Origin: JAQVEB01 sp028698105
GTDB lineage: Bacteria > Bacteroidota > Bacteroidia > Bacteroidales > Dysgonomonadaceae
DNA: 33,168 nt
Assembly (NCBI GenBank): GCA_964293155.1
Contig: CAXYYA010000039.1
Span: 1 to 33,168, forward strand
Direction of reading: 5' to 3'
Part shown: piece by piece, positions 7,495-14,798 of the stretch
Numbering within the stretch: position 1 is the first letter of the stretch
Layout: each line of letters opens with the position of its first letter
The notes under the pieces: generated by a model
What the model was told of the DNA's origin: nothing
Seen by the model: the letters and a program-made list of their open reading frames with translations, nothing else
Databases searched by the model: none
Program-made: the position numbers and the translations under genes

Positions 7495-8250
7495 ATGACA
7501 AGAAAACACATCGTAGTTACAGGCGGGGCACAGGGAATCGGCAGGATTGTAGCTCAGGAGTTGATCAAAAACAAATACAATGTTTCGGTTTTCGATATAG
7601 ATAGTGAAGCAATGGCCGAAATAAAGCCTACTTTCAACAGCCGGCACAGCGAATTTTTTATCACCGACGTATCAAATCAGGTGAGCGTGCGCTCGTCAAT
7701 CCGTGCGTCCATCAAAAAATTCGGTTCGGTTTACGGACTGGTTAACAACGCCGCTTACACCATATTTAAACCCATGAGCGAGCTCACGCTCGAAGATTGG
7801 AACAGAGCCATCGGCACCAACCTCACGGGAACGTTCCTGTGCAGTAAATATTTGGCGCCATATTTGAAGGAAGCACACGGTTGTATCGTAAATATGTGTT
7901 CCACGCGCGCCTTTCAATCGGAACCCGATACGGAATCATACTCCGCAAGCAAAGGAGGTATTTATGCACTCACCCACTCCATGGCGATGAGTCTGGGGCC
8001 GGAAGTTCGGGTAAACAGCATTAGTCCGGGATGGATAGATGTATCGGCTATCGAAAAGAAATCGGGTGCAAAGCAAGCGAAACTTTCTCCCGAAGATCAT
8101 TCTCAGCATCCTGCAGGACGCGTTGGAAACGCGTACGATATTGCCCGCATGGTGTTGTTTCTGATGGATCCGGAAAATAATTTTATCACGGGACAAAATT
8201 TCGTCGTGGATGGCGGAATGACAAAGAAGATGATTTATGTTGGAGATTAG
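7495..8250 (+). CDS. SDR family NAD-dependent oxidoreductase
   Basis: A 251-residue classical short-chain dehydrogenase/reductase. It has the glycine-rich loop T9-G-G-A-Q-G-I-G16, the NNA motif (N84-N85-A86), N109, the catalytic S136, and Y149-x-x-x-K153. The terminal 'GQNFVVDGG' block is present. Asp34 at the end of the second beta strand ('VFDID') predicts preference for NAD(H) over NADP(H). Substrate is not predictable; the closest general class is the FabG/glucose-dehydrogenase-like SDRs. It is monocistronic and convergent with the flippase-like gene. The final G of its TAG stop is also the first base of a 15-unit heptamer array, so the repeat abuts the coding region exactly. Confidence 0.9.
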   Translation: MTRKHIVVTGGAQGIGRIVAQELIKNKYNVSVFDIDSEAMAEIKPTFNSRHSEFFITDVSNQVSVRSSIRASIKKFGSVYGLVNNAAYTIFKPMSELTLEDWNRAIGTNLTGTFLCSKYLAPYLKEAHGCIVNMCSTRAFQSEPDTESYSASKGGIYALTHSMAMSLGPEVRVNSISPGWIDVSAIEKKSGAKQAKLSPEDHSQHPAGRVGNAYDIARMVLFLMDPENNFITGQNFVVDGGMTKKMIYVGD

Positions 8251-8354
8251 AAGTTGGAAGTTGGAAGTTGGAAGTTGGAAGTCGGAAGTGGGAAGTGGGA
8301 AGTTGGAAGTTGGAAGTCGGAAGTGGGAAGTGGGAAGTCGGAAGTCGGAAGTCG
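8250..8354. repeat. 15-copy 7-bp tandem repeat (GAAGTNG) with 35-bp higher-order unit
   Basis: Fifteen contiguous heptamers GAAGT(T/C/G)G run from the last base of the SDR stop codon to four bases before the stop of the convergent membrane-protein gene. The variable sixth base reads T,T,T,T,C,G,G,T,T,C,G,G,C,C,C. Units 3-7 (8264-8298) and 8-12 (8299-8333) are an identical 35-bp block (T,T,C,G,G), so the array grew by segmental duplication as well as unit slippage. No gene is encoded in it; open frames here are by-products of the repeat. Confidence 0.97.
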
Positions 8355-8358
8355 GACA

Positions 8359-9372
8359 TCAAACACCCGGCACGGATTTCATCGGCTTCACTTTTATCAG
8401 CCCTAATCCGATCAGTGTCCACACAATTTCGCGAATCCGAAGTCCGAGACTTACAAAAACGCCCTGCGCCGCGGGTATGGAGAGAATGCTGAACGCGAGA
8501 GCAAATCCGCCTTCACGGGCACCCAACTGAAGCGGCATAAAGAAAAACAAGTTCCCAACCATTGACTGAACAGACTCCACGAGCACGCTTTGGGCAAAAG
8601 ATACGGGAAATCCGATGGGATGCGCCAGCAACATTACTTCTATACACAAAACATAACGCGAAAGTATCTCGAGCGAAAGTGAAGTCACGAAGTCTTTTTT
8701 TCTGTTTTTGTACAAATCGGCGATCAAAAAATCCATCTCTGCAATTTTTTCGATGTGTTTTTCTTTGTAAGCTTCTATTTTTCGCCCAACGAACGGAAGT
8801 TTCGCTCCCAACGATAATCCCCGGCTCACAAATCCCCTGTTGTAAACAGTAAAAGACCAGTAAAGCAACGACAACGAGGCCACAGCAGCCCCGGCCAGAA
8901 TGATCTTCAACGTTACCGAAACCACCGGTACCAGAAAGAACAGCAACGGTATGGAAACCATCCAAAAGATAAAATGCGAGACGAAATGCATCATGGCATA
9001 CAGCAGTACCGACGACGTCGCTTTCTGAATTCCCAACACGTGCTGCAACTCCATAACTTTATATGGTTCCCCGCCCATCAGGCCGAAGGGCGTGATATAA
9101 TTGATGGCGTATCCGCTCACGGTGAGCTTAAGGGTACGAAGAAACGGAATCCGTCCGGCTTCGGGGCTTCCGTCGCGAATAATAGTATGAAACGCGATGG
9201 CATTTATCAGGTACACAACAGCCCATAGGAGAATTACGGCGACAAACCACCATTTTGTCATCTTAATGTTGTTCCAGATTGTTCCCAAACCGATCTTGTA
9301 CACCATGAATCCGAGCGCAAGTAATCCGAGGAGAAAGAAAAGATTACGGGCTATCGTCGTTTTTTTTGCCAT
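8359..9372 (-). CDS. Flippase-like integral membrane protein (LPG_synthase_TM / UPF0104 family)
   Basis: A 337-residue polytopic membrane protein with about eight hydrophobic helices, starting at residues 8-28 and 41-60. The block 'SGYAINYITPFGLMGGEPYKVMEL' (about residues 89-112) matches the conserved G-x-x-x-N-x-x-x-P-x-x-x-G-G-E-x-x-R/K-like motif of the family named after the membrane part of lysylphosphatidylglycerol synthase. The later 'PLQLGAREGGFALAF' block is also typical. No C-terminal aminoacyl-transferase domain is present, so it is the stand-alone version, perhaps a lipid flippase or glycolipid transporter. A strong terminator separates it from gcvT upstream. Its stop codon lies 4 bp from the heptamer array. 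Confidence 0.82.
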   Translation of the reverse strand: MAKKTTIARNLFFLLGLLALGFMVYKIGLGTIWNNIKMTKWWFVAVILLWAVVYLINAIAFHTIIRDGSPEAGRIPFLRTLKLTVSGYAINYITPFGLMGGEPYKVMELQHVLGIQKATSSVLLYAMMHFVSHFIFWMVSIPLLFFLVPVVSVTLKIILAGAAVASLSLLYWSFTVYNRGFVSRGLSLGAKLPFVGRKIEAYKEKHIEKIAEMDFLIADLYKNRKKDFVTSLSLEILSRYVLCIEVMLLAHPIGFPVSFAQSVLVESVQSMVGNLFFFMPLQLGAREGGFALAFSILSIPAAQGVFVSLGLRIREIVWTLIGLGLIKVKPMKSVPGV

Positions 9373-9441
9373 AAAGTAGCTTTTTACACCTTAATCTGAG
9401 AGCTCTATCTGTATCGTTTGTGTTTTCGGTAAATGAAGAAA

Positions 9442-9466
9442 CCGGGCAAAAAATCTTTTTGCCCGG
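9442..9466 (-). terminator. Terminator of gcvT
   Basis: A perfect 11-bp stem CCGGGCAAAAA/TTTTTGCCCGG with loop ATC lies 8 bp past the gcvT stop codon. The A/T arms supply a T-tract in both directions, so it should end transcription from gcvT before the flippase-like gene. Confidence 0.88.
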
Positions 9467-9474
9467 ATAGGGTT

Positions 9475-10560
9475 TTATTTTCTGAACGGAAGCTTCGTAA
9501 CTTCGGCTTTCAACGGCTTGTTGCGTACACTGATGTAGATTTCGGTACCCGCTTTCGCGTATTCGGGTTTAACATAGCCCAGTCCTATGCCCACTTTCAG
9601 TACAGGCGACATGGTGCCGGACGTTACGTTCCCGATCACTTCGTTGTGTTCGTTTACTATTTCGTAGCCGTGACGCGGAATACCTCTGTCTATCAGCGTA
9701 AAACCGCATAATTTCCGCGGAACGCCGGCAGCTTTTTCGGCTTCCAACACCTTGCGTCCGACGAAATCGTTACCATCCACCAGCTTGGTGATCCAACCAA
9801 GTCCGGCCTGCAACGGCGTGGTGGTATCATCAATATCGTTGCCGTATAGGCAGAAGCCCATTTCGAGGCGCAACGTGTCGCGCGCGCCCAACCCGATGGG
9901 TTTTATACCGAACTCGGCTCCGGCTTCAAAAACGGCATCCCAAATCTGTTTTCCGTATTCCGGGTAAAAATATAATTCAAATCCACCCGCACCGGTGTAA
10001 CCGGTATTGGAGATGATTACATCCTTCACGCCGGCCATTTCTCCGGTTACAAACGTGTAATACGGCACTTGCGAAAGATCAACTTGGGTGAGTTTTTGCA
10101 ACGTGTCCAAAGCTTTCGGCCCTTGGATGGCAAGTTGGGCGATGTGATCGGAAGCGTTTTCGAGCTCGGCGCCCATCGTGTTCTGTTGTTGGCACCACGC
10201 CCAGTCTTTTTCGATATTTGCCGCATTCACCACGAGCATGTATTTTTCTTCTTCGTAATGATACAACAGGTAATCATCAATTATTCCGCCGCTTTCATTC
10301 ACGAAACACGTGTATTGTATCTTACCTACTCCGATAGCAGACGCGTCGTTGCTGCCTATTTTCTGCACAAATTCCAACGCTTTGGGGCCTTTTACCCAAA
10401 ACTCGCCCATGTGCGATACATCAAAAACGCCCACAGCGTTCACAACCGTCAGGTGTTCGTCTATAATACCCGAATACTCAATGGGCATGTTGTACCCTGC
10501 AAATTCATGCATTTTTGCGCCCAGCGCAATGTGCGTGTCTGTAAATGGAGTCTTTTTCAT
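9475..10560 (-). CDS. gcvT: Glycine cleavage system T protein (aminomethyltransferase)
   Basis: A 361-residue tetrahydrofolate-dependent aminomethyltransferase, the T component of the glycine cleavage system. It transfers the methylene group from the H-protein aminomethyl-lipoyl arm to THF and releases ammonia. Typical blocks are 'AGYNMPIEYSGIIDEHLTV', 'GVFDVSHMGEFWVKG', 'IQGPKALDTLQ', 'ISNTGYTGAGGFELYF', 'PIGLGARDTLRLEMGFCLYGND' and 'VTSGTMSPVLKVGIGLGYV'. Length is normal. The P and H proteins are not in this window, so the system is dispersed. It lies 41 bp downstream of pepT on the same strand with no hairpin between, so co-transcription is possible. There is no room for a glycine riboswitch in the gap. 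ATG start at 10560. Confidence 0.97.
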   Translation of the reverse strand: MKKTPFTDTHIALGAKMHEFAGYNMPIEYSGIIDEHLTVVNAVGVFDVSHMGEFWVKGPKALEFVQKIGSNDASAIGVGKIQYTCFVNESGGIIDDYLLYHYEEEKYMLVVNAANIEKDWAWCQQQNTMGAELENASDHIAQLAIQGPKALDTLQKLTQVDLSQVPYYTFVTGEMAGVKDVIISNTGYTGAGGFELYFYPEYGKQIWDAVFEAGAEFGIKPIGLGARDTLRLEMGFCLYGNDIDDTTTPLQAGLGWITKLVDGNDFVGRKVLEAEKAAGVPRKLCGFTLIDRGIPRHGYEIVNEHNEVIGNVTSGTMSPVLKVGIGLGYVKPEYAKAGTEIYISVRNKPLKAEVTKLPFRK

Positions 10561-10601
10561 TTTTAGTGTATTATTCGTTAATTTATTGATAATCTTTTTA
10601 T

Positions 10602-11825
10602 TTATGCTTCTTCCGCTATCAATTCGGCTATTTTCACGATCACTTTTACGGCCTTTTCCATGGACTGAACGGGAACAAATTCGTAACGTCCGTGAAAGTT
10701 AAGCCCTCCGGCAAAGATATTCGGACAGGGAAGTCCCATGAACGATAATCGCGCGCCGTCCGTGCCGCCTCTGATCGGTTTTACATTGGGAGTAACGCCT
10801 GTTTCTTTCATCGCGCGGAAAGCGTAATCTATGACGTGCTTCACCGGTTCCACCTTTTCGCGCATGTTGTAGTACTGATCCTTCAGTTCCAGTTTCAGTC
10901 GGTTGTCGTAACGCGCATTCAAAAAAGAAACGGCTTGTTCCATTTGTTTTTTGCGATTTTCAAATTTTTCGCGGTCGTGATCGCGAATAATGTAGGCAAG
11001 ACTTGCCTGATCAACCGAGCCGTTTATCGAAATAAGATGGAAAAATCCTTCGTATCCTTCGGTATATTCCGGTCGCTCGTTCACCGGCAGCATGCTCACC
11101 AACTCGTTAGCTACATGCAGGGCGTTGATCATCTTATGCTTTGCATAACCGGGATGGACGTTGCGTCCCTGAATAGCGATCTTAGCCGACGCAGCATTAA
11201 AGTTTTCGTATTCCAACTCGCCCACTTCACCGCCGTCCATGGTGTATCCCCACTCGGCGCCGAATTTTTGTACGTCAAATTTGTCGGGGCCCCGGCCGAT
11301 CTCTTCATCGGGTGTAAACCCGATACGGATTTTCCCGTGTTTGATCTCGGGATGGTCAATCAGGTATTTCATGGCTGTTACAATTTCGGCCACACCGGCT
11401 TTATCGTCGGCACCGAGCAATGTTGTGCCATCGGTAACCACCAAATCTTCGCCGATGTGTGCGAGCAGTTCGGGAAAATCTTGCGGAGCAAGTGTTATTT
11501 TTTGTTCTTCGTTCAAAACAATGTCTTTCCCGTCATAATTCTTCACGATACGCGGTTTTACTTTCTCGCCGCTCATATCGGGACTGGTATCGAAATGCGC
11601 AATGAACCCGATAACGGGAACATTTTTTTCGGTATTTGCCGGCAGAGTTGCCATCAAATAACAATGATTATCCAACGAAACGTCGGTTAAGCCCATTTCT
11701 CTCAATTCCATTTCAACTTGTTTGGCTAAATTGAATTGCTTAGTGGTGCTGGGCGTCTGCTCACTGTTTTCGTCCGATTGGGTATCTATCTTTGCATAGG
11801 AGATAAATCGCTCTGTAAAATTCAT
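10602..11825 (-). CDS. pepT: Peptidase T (tripeptide aminopeptidase)
   Basis: A 407-residue M20B zinc aminopeptidase that removes the N-terminal residue of tripeptides in the cytoplasm. Visible metal and catalytic blocks are 'FIAHFDTSPD' (H-x-D), 'LLGADDKAGVAEI' (bridging Asp), and 'GFTPDEEIGRGPDKFD' with the catalytic and metal-binding Glu pair. 'YTMDGGEVGELEYENFNAA' follows, and 'RGGTDGARLSFMGLPCPNIFAGG' is the C-terminal block. Length is as in E. coli PepT. It has its own TATCTTTG element at 11887-11894, and the leader contains an 8-bp inverted repeat. It is divergent from the SRP RNA gene and may be co-transcribed with gcvT downstream. Confidence 0.97.
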   Translation of the reverse strand: MNFTERFISYAKIDTQSDENSEQTPSTTKQFNLAKQVEMELREMGLTDVSLDNHCYLMATLPANTEKNVPVIGFIAHFDTSPDMSGEKVKPRIVKNYDGKDIVLNEEQKITLAPQDFPELLAHIGEDLVVTDGTTLLGADDKAGVAEIVTAMKYLIDHPEIKHGKIRIGFTPDEEIGRGPDKFDVQKFGAEWGYTMDGGEVGELEYENFNAASAKIAIQGRNVHPGYAKHKMINALHVANELVSMLPVNERPEYTEGYEGFFHLISINGSVDQASLAYIIRDHDREKFENRKKQMEQAVSFLNARYDNRLKLELKDQYYNMREKVEPVKHVIDYAFRAMKETGVTPNVKPIRGGTDGARLSFMGLPCPNIFAGGLNFHGRYEFVPVQSMEKAVKVIVKIAELIAEEA

Positions 11826-11886
11826 GATGATAATGGTTTTTAATGACAGTTAAGATTAATCTGTCATTCATATTAGCAATAAAGTA

Positions 11887-11894
11887 CAAAGATA
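11887..11894 (-). promoter_or_regulatory. -7 promoter element of pepT
   Basis: Minus-strand TATCTTTG, an exact TAnnTTTG match. It predicts a start near 11880 and a leader of about 55 bases, which contains the inverted repeat AATGACAG/CTGTCATT (11842-11868). Confidence 0.65.
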
Positions 11895-11952
11895 AAAAAA
11901 GGGACGGAAAAGGAAAAATCTATTTGTTATTTTGATTCTTAAAAAAAAGGCG

Positions 11953-11960
11953 TATCTTTG
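11953..11960 (+). promoter_or_regulatory. Promoter of the SRP RNA gene
   Basis: TATCTTTG matches TAnnTTTG exactly, with TTTG at 11931-11934, 18 bp upstream, as the -33 element. The distance to the first base of the RNA (about 11966) fits transcription starting at the mature 5' end. Confidence 0.75.
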
Positions 11961-11965
11961 CACCC

Positions 11966-12067
11966 GGGTAAGTCCTATACGGCCAGCTCCCATTGAATCC
12001 CCCAGGTCTTGATCGAAGCAAGGGTATTTGGTTGTAGCGGCGCGATATAGTAAGCTTACCCTTTTTT
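11966..12067 (+). ncRNA. ffs: Small (bacterial type) signal recognition particle RNA
   Basis: A ~96-nt RNA folding as one long rod. The terminal helix pairs GGGTAAG (11966-11972) with CTTACCC (12055-12061), the next helix pairs CTATA with TATAG, then GCC/GGC and GCT/AGC, CCA/TGG, AAT/ATT and CCC/GGG. The apical part has CAGGTC on the 5' side and GAAGCAAGGG on the 3' side, the conserved domain IV symmetric-loop signature bound by Ffh. A run of six T at 12062-12067 follows as terminator. A TAnnTTTG promoter stands just upstream. The apical loop reads TTGATC instead of the common CGGAAG. The RNA partners with Ffh for co-translational membrane targeting. No protein ORF explains this segment. Confidence 0.88.
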
Positions 12068-12113
12068 GTTTGGCACCGAATAGGATGCGGTTGAGAGCCG
12101 AGAGTAAATAAAG

Positions 12114-12301
12114 GAGGCTGTCTCAAAAGTGTCACTGTAGTTTCATTTTGTCATCATGTTGAACGAAGTGATCCCGATAGCTATCGGGACTATATTGTCA
12201 AACTAAATAGATTCTTCATTTCTCCGCCAGTTGGCGGATCCATTTTCCCGATAGTTATCGGGAGACAATTTGATAGCAGATTTTACTTTTGAGACAATCT
12301 C
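12114..12301. mobile_element. 188-bp MITE-like element with 17-bp terminal inverted repeats
   Basis: The left end GAGGCTGTCTCAAAAGT (12114-12130) and the reverse complement of the right end (12285-12301) agree at 15 of 17 bases. The interior has no gene but holds a perfect 18-bp palindrome TCCCGATAGCTATCGGGA (12172-12189), a hairpin TCCGCCA/TGGCGGA (12223-12238), and a second copy of the first palindrome with one changed base (12246-12263). Ends of this kind are, from memory, frequent around Bacteroidota insertion sequences. No clear target-site duplication is visible. It lies between the SRP RNA and the 3' end of doxX. Confidence 0.7.
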
Positions 12302-12331
12302 TTTTCCGTATAACGACCTTTATCTTACGCG

Positions 12332-12748
12332 CTACACCATTCTCGGAAAAAGTTTGTAATCCAACGAATATTTTCCCGGGCCCGTAAAAAAAGCTGCAAC
12401 AAACACGATCAACAGATCGAGCGCATGCCCGTATTTCAGAAAATTATCGCCTGCAAAGAAATGCGTTGCCAAAGCAACGGCCATTACGCCGACAAGAAGG
12501 ATGGTTGCGGGACGAAACAACAATCCGAGGGCAAAAAGCAACCCGCCCACACTCTCGGCAAAAGCGGCCATAAAGCCCCAGAACGAAGGAGCAAAATTAA
12601 TTCCGAAATTGGACATGGTTCCGCCAATGGCAGTCCAAGTCTCCACTCCGCCTGTTATTTTCGGTAAACCGTGAAAGAAAATGGAAACACCAATCCCGAT
12701 CCTCAATATAAGCAATCCGGCATGCAATAAATTCTTTTTTGTTCTCAT
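12332..12748 (-). CDS. DoxX family membrane protein
   Basis: A 138-residue protein with four hydrophobic helices (about residues 10-28, 52-73, 77-97 and 105-124). The family features are 'LLILRIGIGVSIFFHGLPKI', 'FAESVGGLLFALGLLFRPATILL' and 'HALDLLIVFVAAFFTGPGKYSLD'. DoxX-like proteins are related to the small subunit of thiosulfate:quinone oxidoreductase, but for most bacterial members the role is unknown. It is monocistronic, and its 3' end is 30 bp from the MITE-like element. A TTACTTTG segment upstream (12790-12797 region) is one base short of the promoter consensus. ATG start at 12748. Confidence 0.85.
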   Translation of the reverse strand: MRTKKNLLHAGLLILRIGIGVSIFFHGLPKITGGVETWTAIGGTMSNFGINFAPSFWGFMAAFAESVGGLLFALGLLFRPATILLVGVMAVALATHFFAGDNFLKYGHALDLLIVFVAAFFTGPGKYSLDYKLFPRMV

Positions 12749-12839
12749 ATTTGCTGTAATTTTGTGATGTTAATTCTCTCTTAACCCCAAAGTAACGTGA
12801 ATTGTTTATTGCGGCAACGTAATTTCGCTAATTTTGTTT

Positions 12840-13060
12840 TTGATTATTATAGATTTCTCACTTCGTTCGAAATGACAACCGCAGATTGTTGGGCTTCAAG
12901 TCAGTGTCATGTTGGAGCAAAGCGGAAATCCCGATTATCGGGGCCGACGAAAGGAGGCATCTATTTAATTATTATTCCTGTCATGTCCTCTTTATGTCCA
13001 ATTTTTGGGTGGAGTCTCGAAATGACAAATTGCTACATCATTTTGATATATACACAACAT
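12840..13060. repeat. Decayed intergenic repeat related to the MITE interior
   Basis: The 425-bp gap between doxX and exbD holds no credible gene. Part of it (about 12905-12945, GTCATGTTGGAGCAAAGCGG then ATCCCGATTATCGGG) is a diverged relative of the interior of the 12114-12301 element (GTCATCATGTTGAACGAAGTG then ATCCCGATAGCTATCGGG). TCGAAATGACAA occurs twice, at about 12867 and 13017. The segment ATTTCTCACTTCGTTCGAAATGACA is a type of sequence that recurs between genes in Bacteroidota genomes, from memory. The open frame that crosses it is composed of repeat and is not a gene. Confidence 0.55.
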
Positions 13061-13114
13061 CTAATCGGCGTAACAATTGATAACCTTGTCAAGACGAGAC
13101 AAAATCAGGCAAAT

Positions 13115-13149
13115 AAAAAACCGGATCTTTTTCGGGACCCGGGTTTTTA
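13115..13149 (-). terminator. Terminator of the exb operon
   Basis: An imperfect hairpin in which AAAAACC pairs with GGTTTTT and an inner GG/CC plus TC/GA continue the stem, with one bulge and one mismatch. It lies about 25 bp after the stop of the last exbD-like gene and ends in a T-run on the minus strand. Confidence 0.6.
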
Positions 13150-13173
13150 TACCATTTCAAAATACGTTAGGGA

Positions 13174-13632
13174 TTAATTTTCGGCTTTTCTGGCTGAATA
13201 ACTGATCTTTAACGCATACGCTTTTCGCAATGCCTGTTTTACATCACTGATGTATTGCATTTTCGTATTTTCATCCGCTTTAATGGAAACCGTCATAAAC
13301 TGTTGGTCTGCTTCGTTCAAACTTGACTTTTCCTGAGCAATATAGTCTTGGATATCGCTCACGGCCGCCAGTTTGTCGTTCAACTGCATCTGTGTTCCGG
13401 TACCCAGTCTTGGATCGGTAGGAATACCAATGTTGATGAACGTAACAAGCGATTTCTTTTCAAGCTTTTGAACTTCCGACGCGGCCGGAATTCTGAATTT
13501 CACCATTAATTCTTCGGAACGCATGGTAACGGTTACCATAAAGAAGAATAATATGGCGAAAATCATATCAGGCAATGATGATGTGTTCAATTCGGGCAAT
13601 TCTTTGCCGCCGGATTTATTAAATTTCCCCAT
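13174..13632 (-). CDS. ExbD/TolR family biopolymer transport protein (second copy)
   Basis: A 152-residue single-pass inner-membrane protein, cytoplasmic N-terminus and periplasmic C-terminus. The N-terminal segment 'ELNTSSLPDMIFAILFFFMVT' carries the invariant membrane aspartate (D22) used for proton translocation with ExbB/TolQ. The rest is the periplasmic ExbD/TolR domain, with the beta-rich 'FMTVSIKADENTKMQYISDVKQALRKA' near the end. It is the last gene of an operon exbB - membrane protein - exbD - exbD, 2 bp after the first exbD. It is paralogous to, and shorter than, its neighbour (152 against 210 residues), consistent with heteromeric ExbD pairs in Bacteroidota. Confidence 0.92.
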   Translation of the reverse strand: MGKFNKSGGKELPELNTSSLPDMIFAILFFFMVTVTMRSEELMVKFRIPAASEVQKLEKKSLVTFINIGIPTDPRLGTGTQMQLNDKLAAVSDIQDYIAQEKSSLNEADQQFMTVSIKADENTKMQYISDVKQALRKAYALKISYSARKAEN

Positions 13633-13634
13633 AC

Positions 13635-14267
13635 TTAGTTTCCTCCAAAATTTTTAGGTTCTGCTTCCGAAATACGTTGCGGATACAACGTATTTATCAA
13701 TTCCTGTTCTTCAGGCAGTAATTCGTCGTAAGATTTCGAATAGTATTTCTTTGCGGCGTCCTGCCTTAATTCGTTATACGCTTTTACGAGTTCGTTCTGA
13801 ACGGCAATATAAGCTTTATAACTGGTAGTGGCATCGTTCTGCAACGAAATCACGTGGTCTGCCGTACGCATCACCGTTCCGATAGGCGGACCCAGATCTT
13901 CTTCCGTTAATTCCGGTAGCTGTTCGCTATTATTCGGATTGGTAACAAACTCTTTCACCTTATCTTTCAATCCAACTTTACCTCCTTTTCCAACCATTTG
14001 AGTAACATTTGCATACCACTCATCGCCAAGTTGTGTTTTTACCATTGTTTGGTTTTGGCTGTTTACCAACACTACCATAAGATTTCTCTGCTGGACCTTC
14101 ATTTCCTGAAGATTCTGTTCATCCTGTGGAGGAGGCGGTAATTTACGTGCCAATCCGCTATCGGTGTCCATTGAAGAAGTTACAAGGAAGAAAATAAGCA
14201 AAAGAAAGGAAATGTCAGCCATTGAACTTGAATTAAGCGACGGTACCTTTTTTTTCGATTTTGCCAT
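13635..14267 (-). CDS. ExbD/TolR family biopolymer transport protein (first copy)
   Basis: A 210-residue ExbD/TolR homologue. The N-terminus 'SLNSSSMADISFLLLIFFLVTSS' contains the conserved aspartate D18 at the start of the single transmembrane helix. A proline stretch 'LPPPPQDEQ' follows, then a long periplasmic part. It is longer than a typical ExbD (~140) because of an insert of about 60 residues between the helix and the C-terminal domain, containing 'GDEWYANVTQMVGKGGKVGLK' style sequence. The stop is 2 bp from the next exbD start, so they are translationally close. It should work with the ExbB homologue upstream to power TonB. ATG start at 14267. Confidence 0.9.
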   Translation of the reverse strand: MAKSKKKVPSLNSSSMADISFLLLIFFLVTSSMDTDSGLARKLPPPPQDEQNLQEMKVQQRNLMVVLVNSQNQTMVKTQLGDEWYANVTQMVGKGGKVGLKDKVKEFVTNPNNSEQLPELTEEDLGPPIGTVMRTADHVISLQNDATTSYKAYIAVQNELVKAYNELRQDAAKKYYSKSYDELLPEEQELINTLYPQRISEAEPKNFGGN

Positions 14268-14306
14268 TTTTTTTTCGTTTTTAATTTCCTTAAAAGGAAA
14301 ACTATA

Positions 14307-14792
14307 TTACTTTTTTCTGATTAATTTGAACAGCGGCGCTGCTAAAATAGAAACGATAACAAGGAAAAGCATTACATAAATGCTGAATAACCACATATCG
14401 GTCAATTTCAACCTTGGTGGAACATTATCGGAGCCTGTGTATCCCACAATATCCAACGGGGTTCCACTACCCATCACGTAAGTAATGATAAGCAATGCGG
14501 CCAATGCTACAACCACCAATAAAGAGTTTATAGCCTTCTTGGGATTAGTCTTCAACGAAGAGAAAAATCCTATAACAGCAAAAAGGAATAAAATCAATAC
14601 TGTGATCGCTAACAATATATATATCCAATACAGAAGCGCGTCCGTGAACGCAGGCCCCGACAAATCCGGAACCAGTCGCTTTTCTACCGGAACCTGTGCC
14701 CCGAAAATACACAACGCTATGACCACCAATGAAATTACCATTGTGATATACAACGTCATTCGGGAAGTTCTGTGTATTTTAGTTACAGCCAT
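14307..14792 (-). CDS. Uncharacterised four-helix membrane protein of the exb operon
   Basis: A 161-residue protein I do not recognise by function. It has four predicted transmembrane helices at about residues 12-30, 53-77, 87-106 and 131-156, an N-terminal 'KIHRTSRMTL' basic segment, and a C-terminal 'KLIRKK' tail. The loop between helices 3 and 4 is about 24 residues and contains 'TPLDIVGYTGSDNVPPRLKLTDMW'. It lies 6 bp after the exbB stop and 39 bp before the first exbD, so it is inside the operon and is presumably made with the motor proteins. I recall similar small membrane genes in this position in other Bacteroidota. A role as an assembly or regulatory partner of ExbB/ExbD is an inference from location only. 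Confidence 0.8.
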   Translation of the reverse strand: MAVTKIHRTSRMTLYITMVISLVVIALCIFGAQVPVEKRLVPDLSGPAFTDALLYWIYILLAITVLILFLFAVIGFFSSLKTNPKKAINSLLVVVALAALLIITYVMGSGTPLDIVGYTGSDNVPPRLKLTDMWLFSIYVMLFLVIVSILAAPLFKLIRKK

Positions 14793-14798
14793 AATTCA

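Noticed and set aside
8237..8530. Open frames with Ser/Lys/Gly-rich repeats over the heptamer array
   Set aside because: They are produced by the 7-bp repeat being open in several phases; each runs into the neighbouring gene on the other strand.
9373..9441. Glycine riboswitch associated with gcvT
   Set aside because: The region lies 3' of gcvT, and the 41-bp 5' gap is too short for one.
12797..13177. Open frame of 126 codons on the plus strand between doxX and exbD
   Set aside because: It runs through repeat sequence related to the MITE interior and through the exb terminator, and its translation has no domain-like composition.
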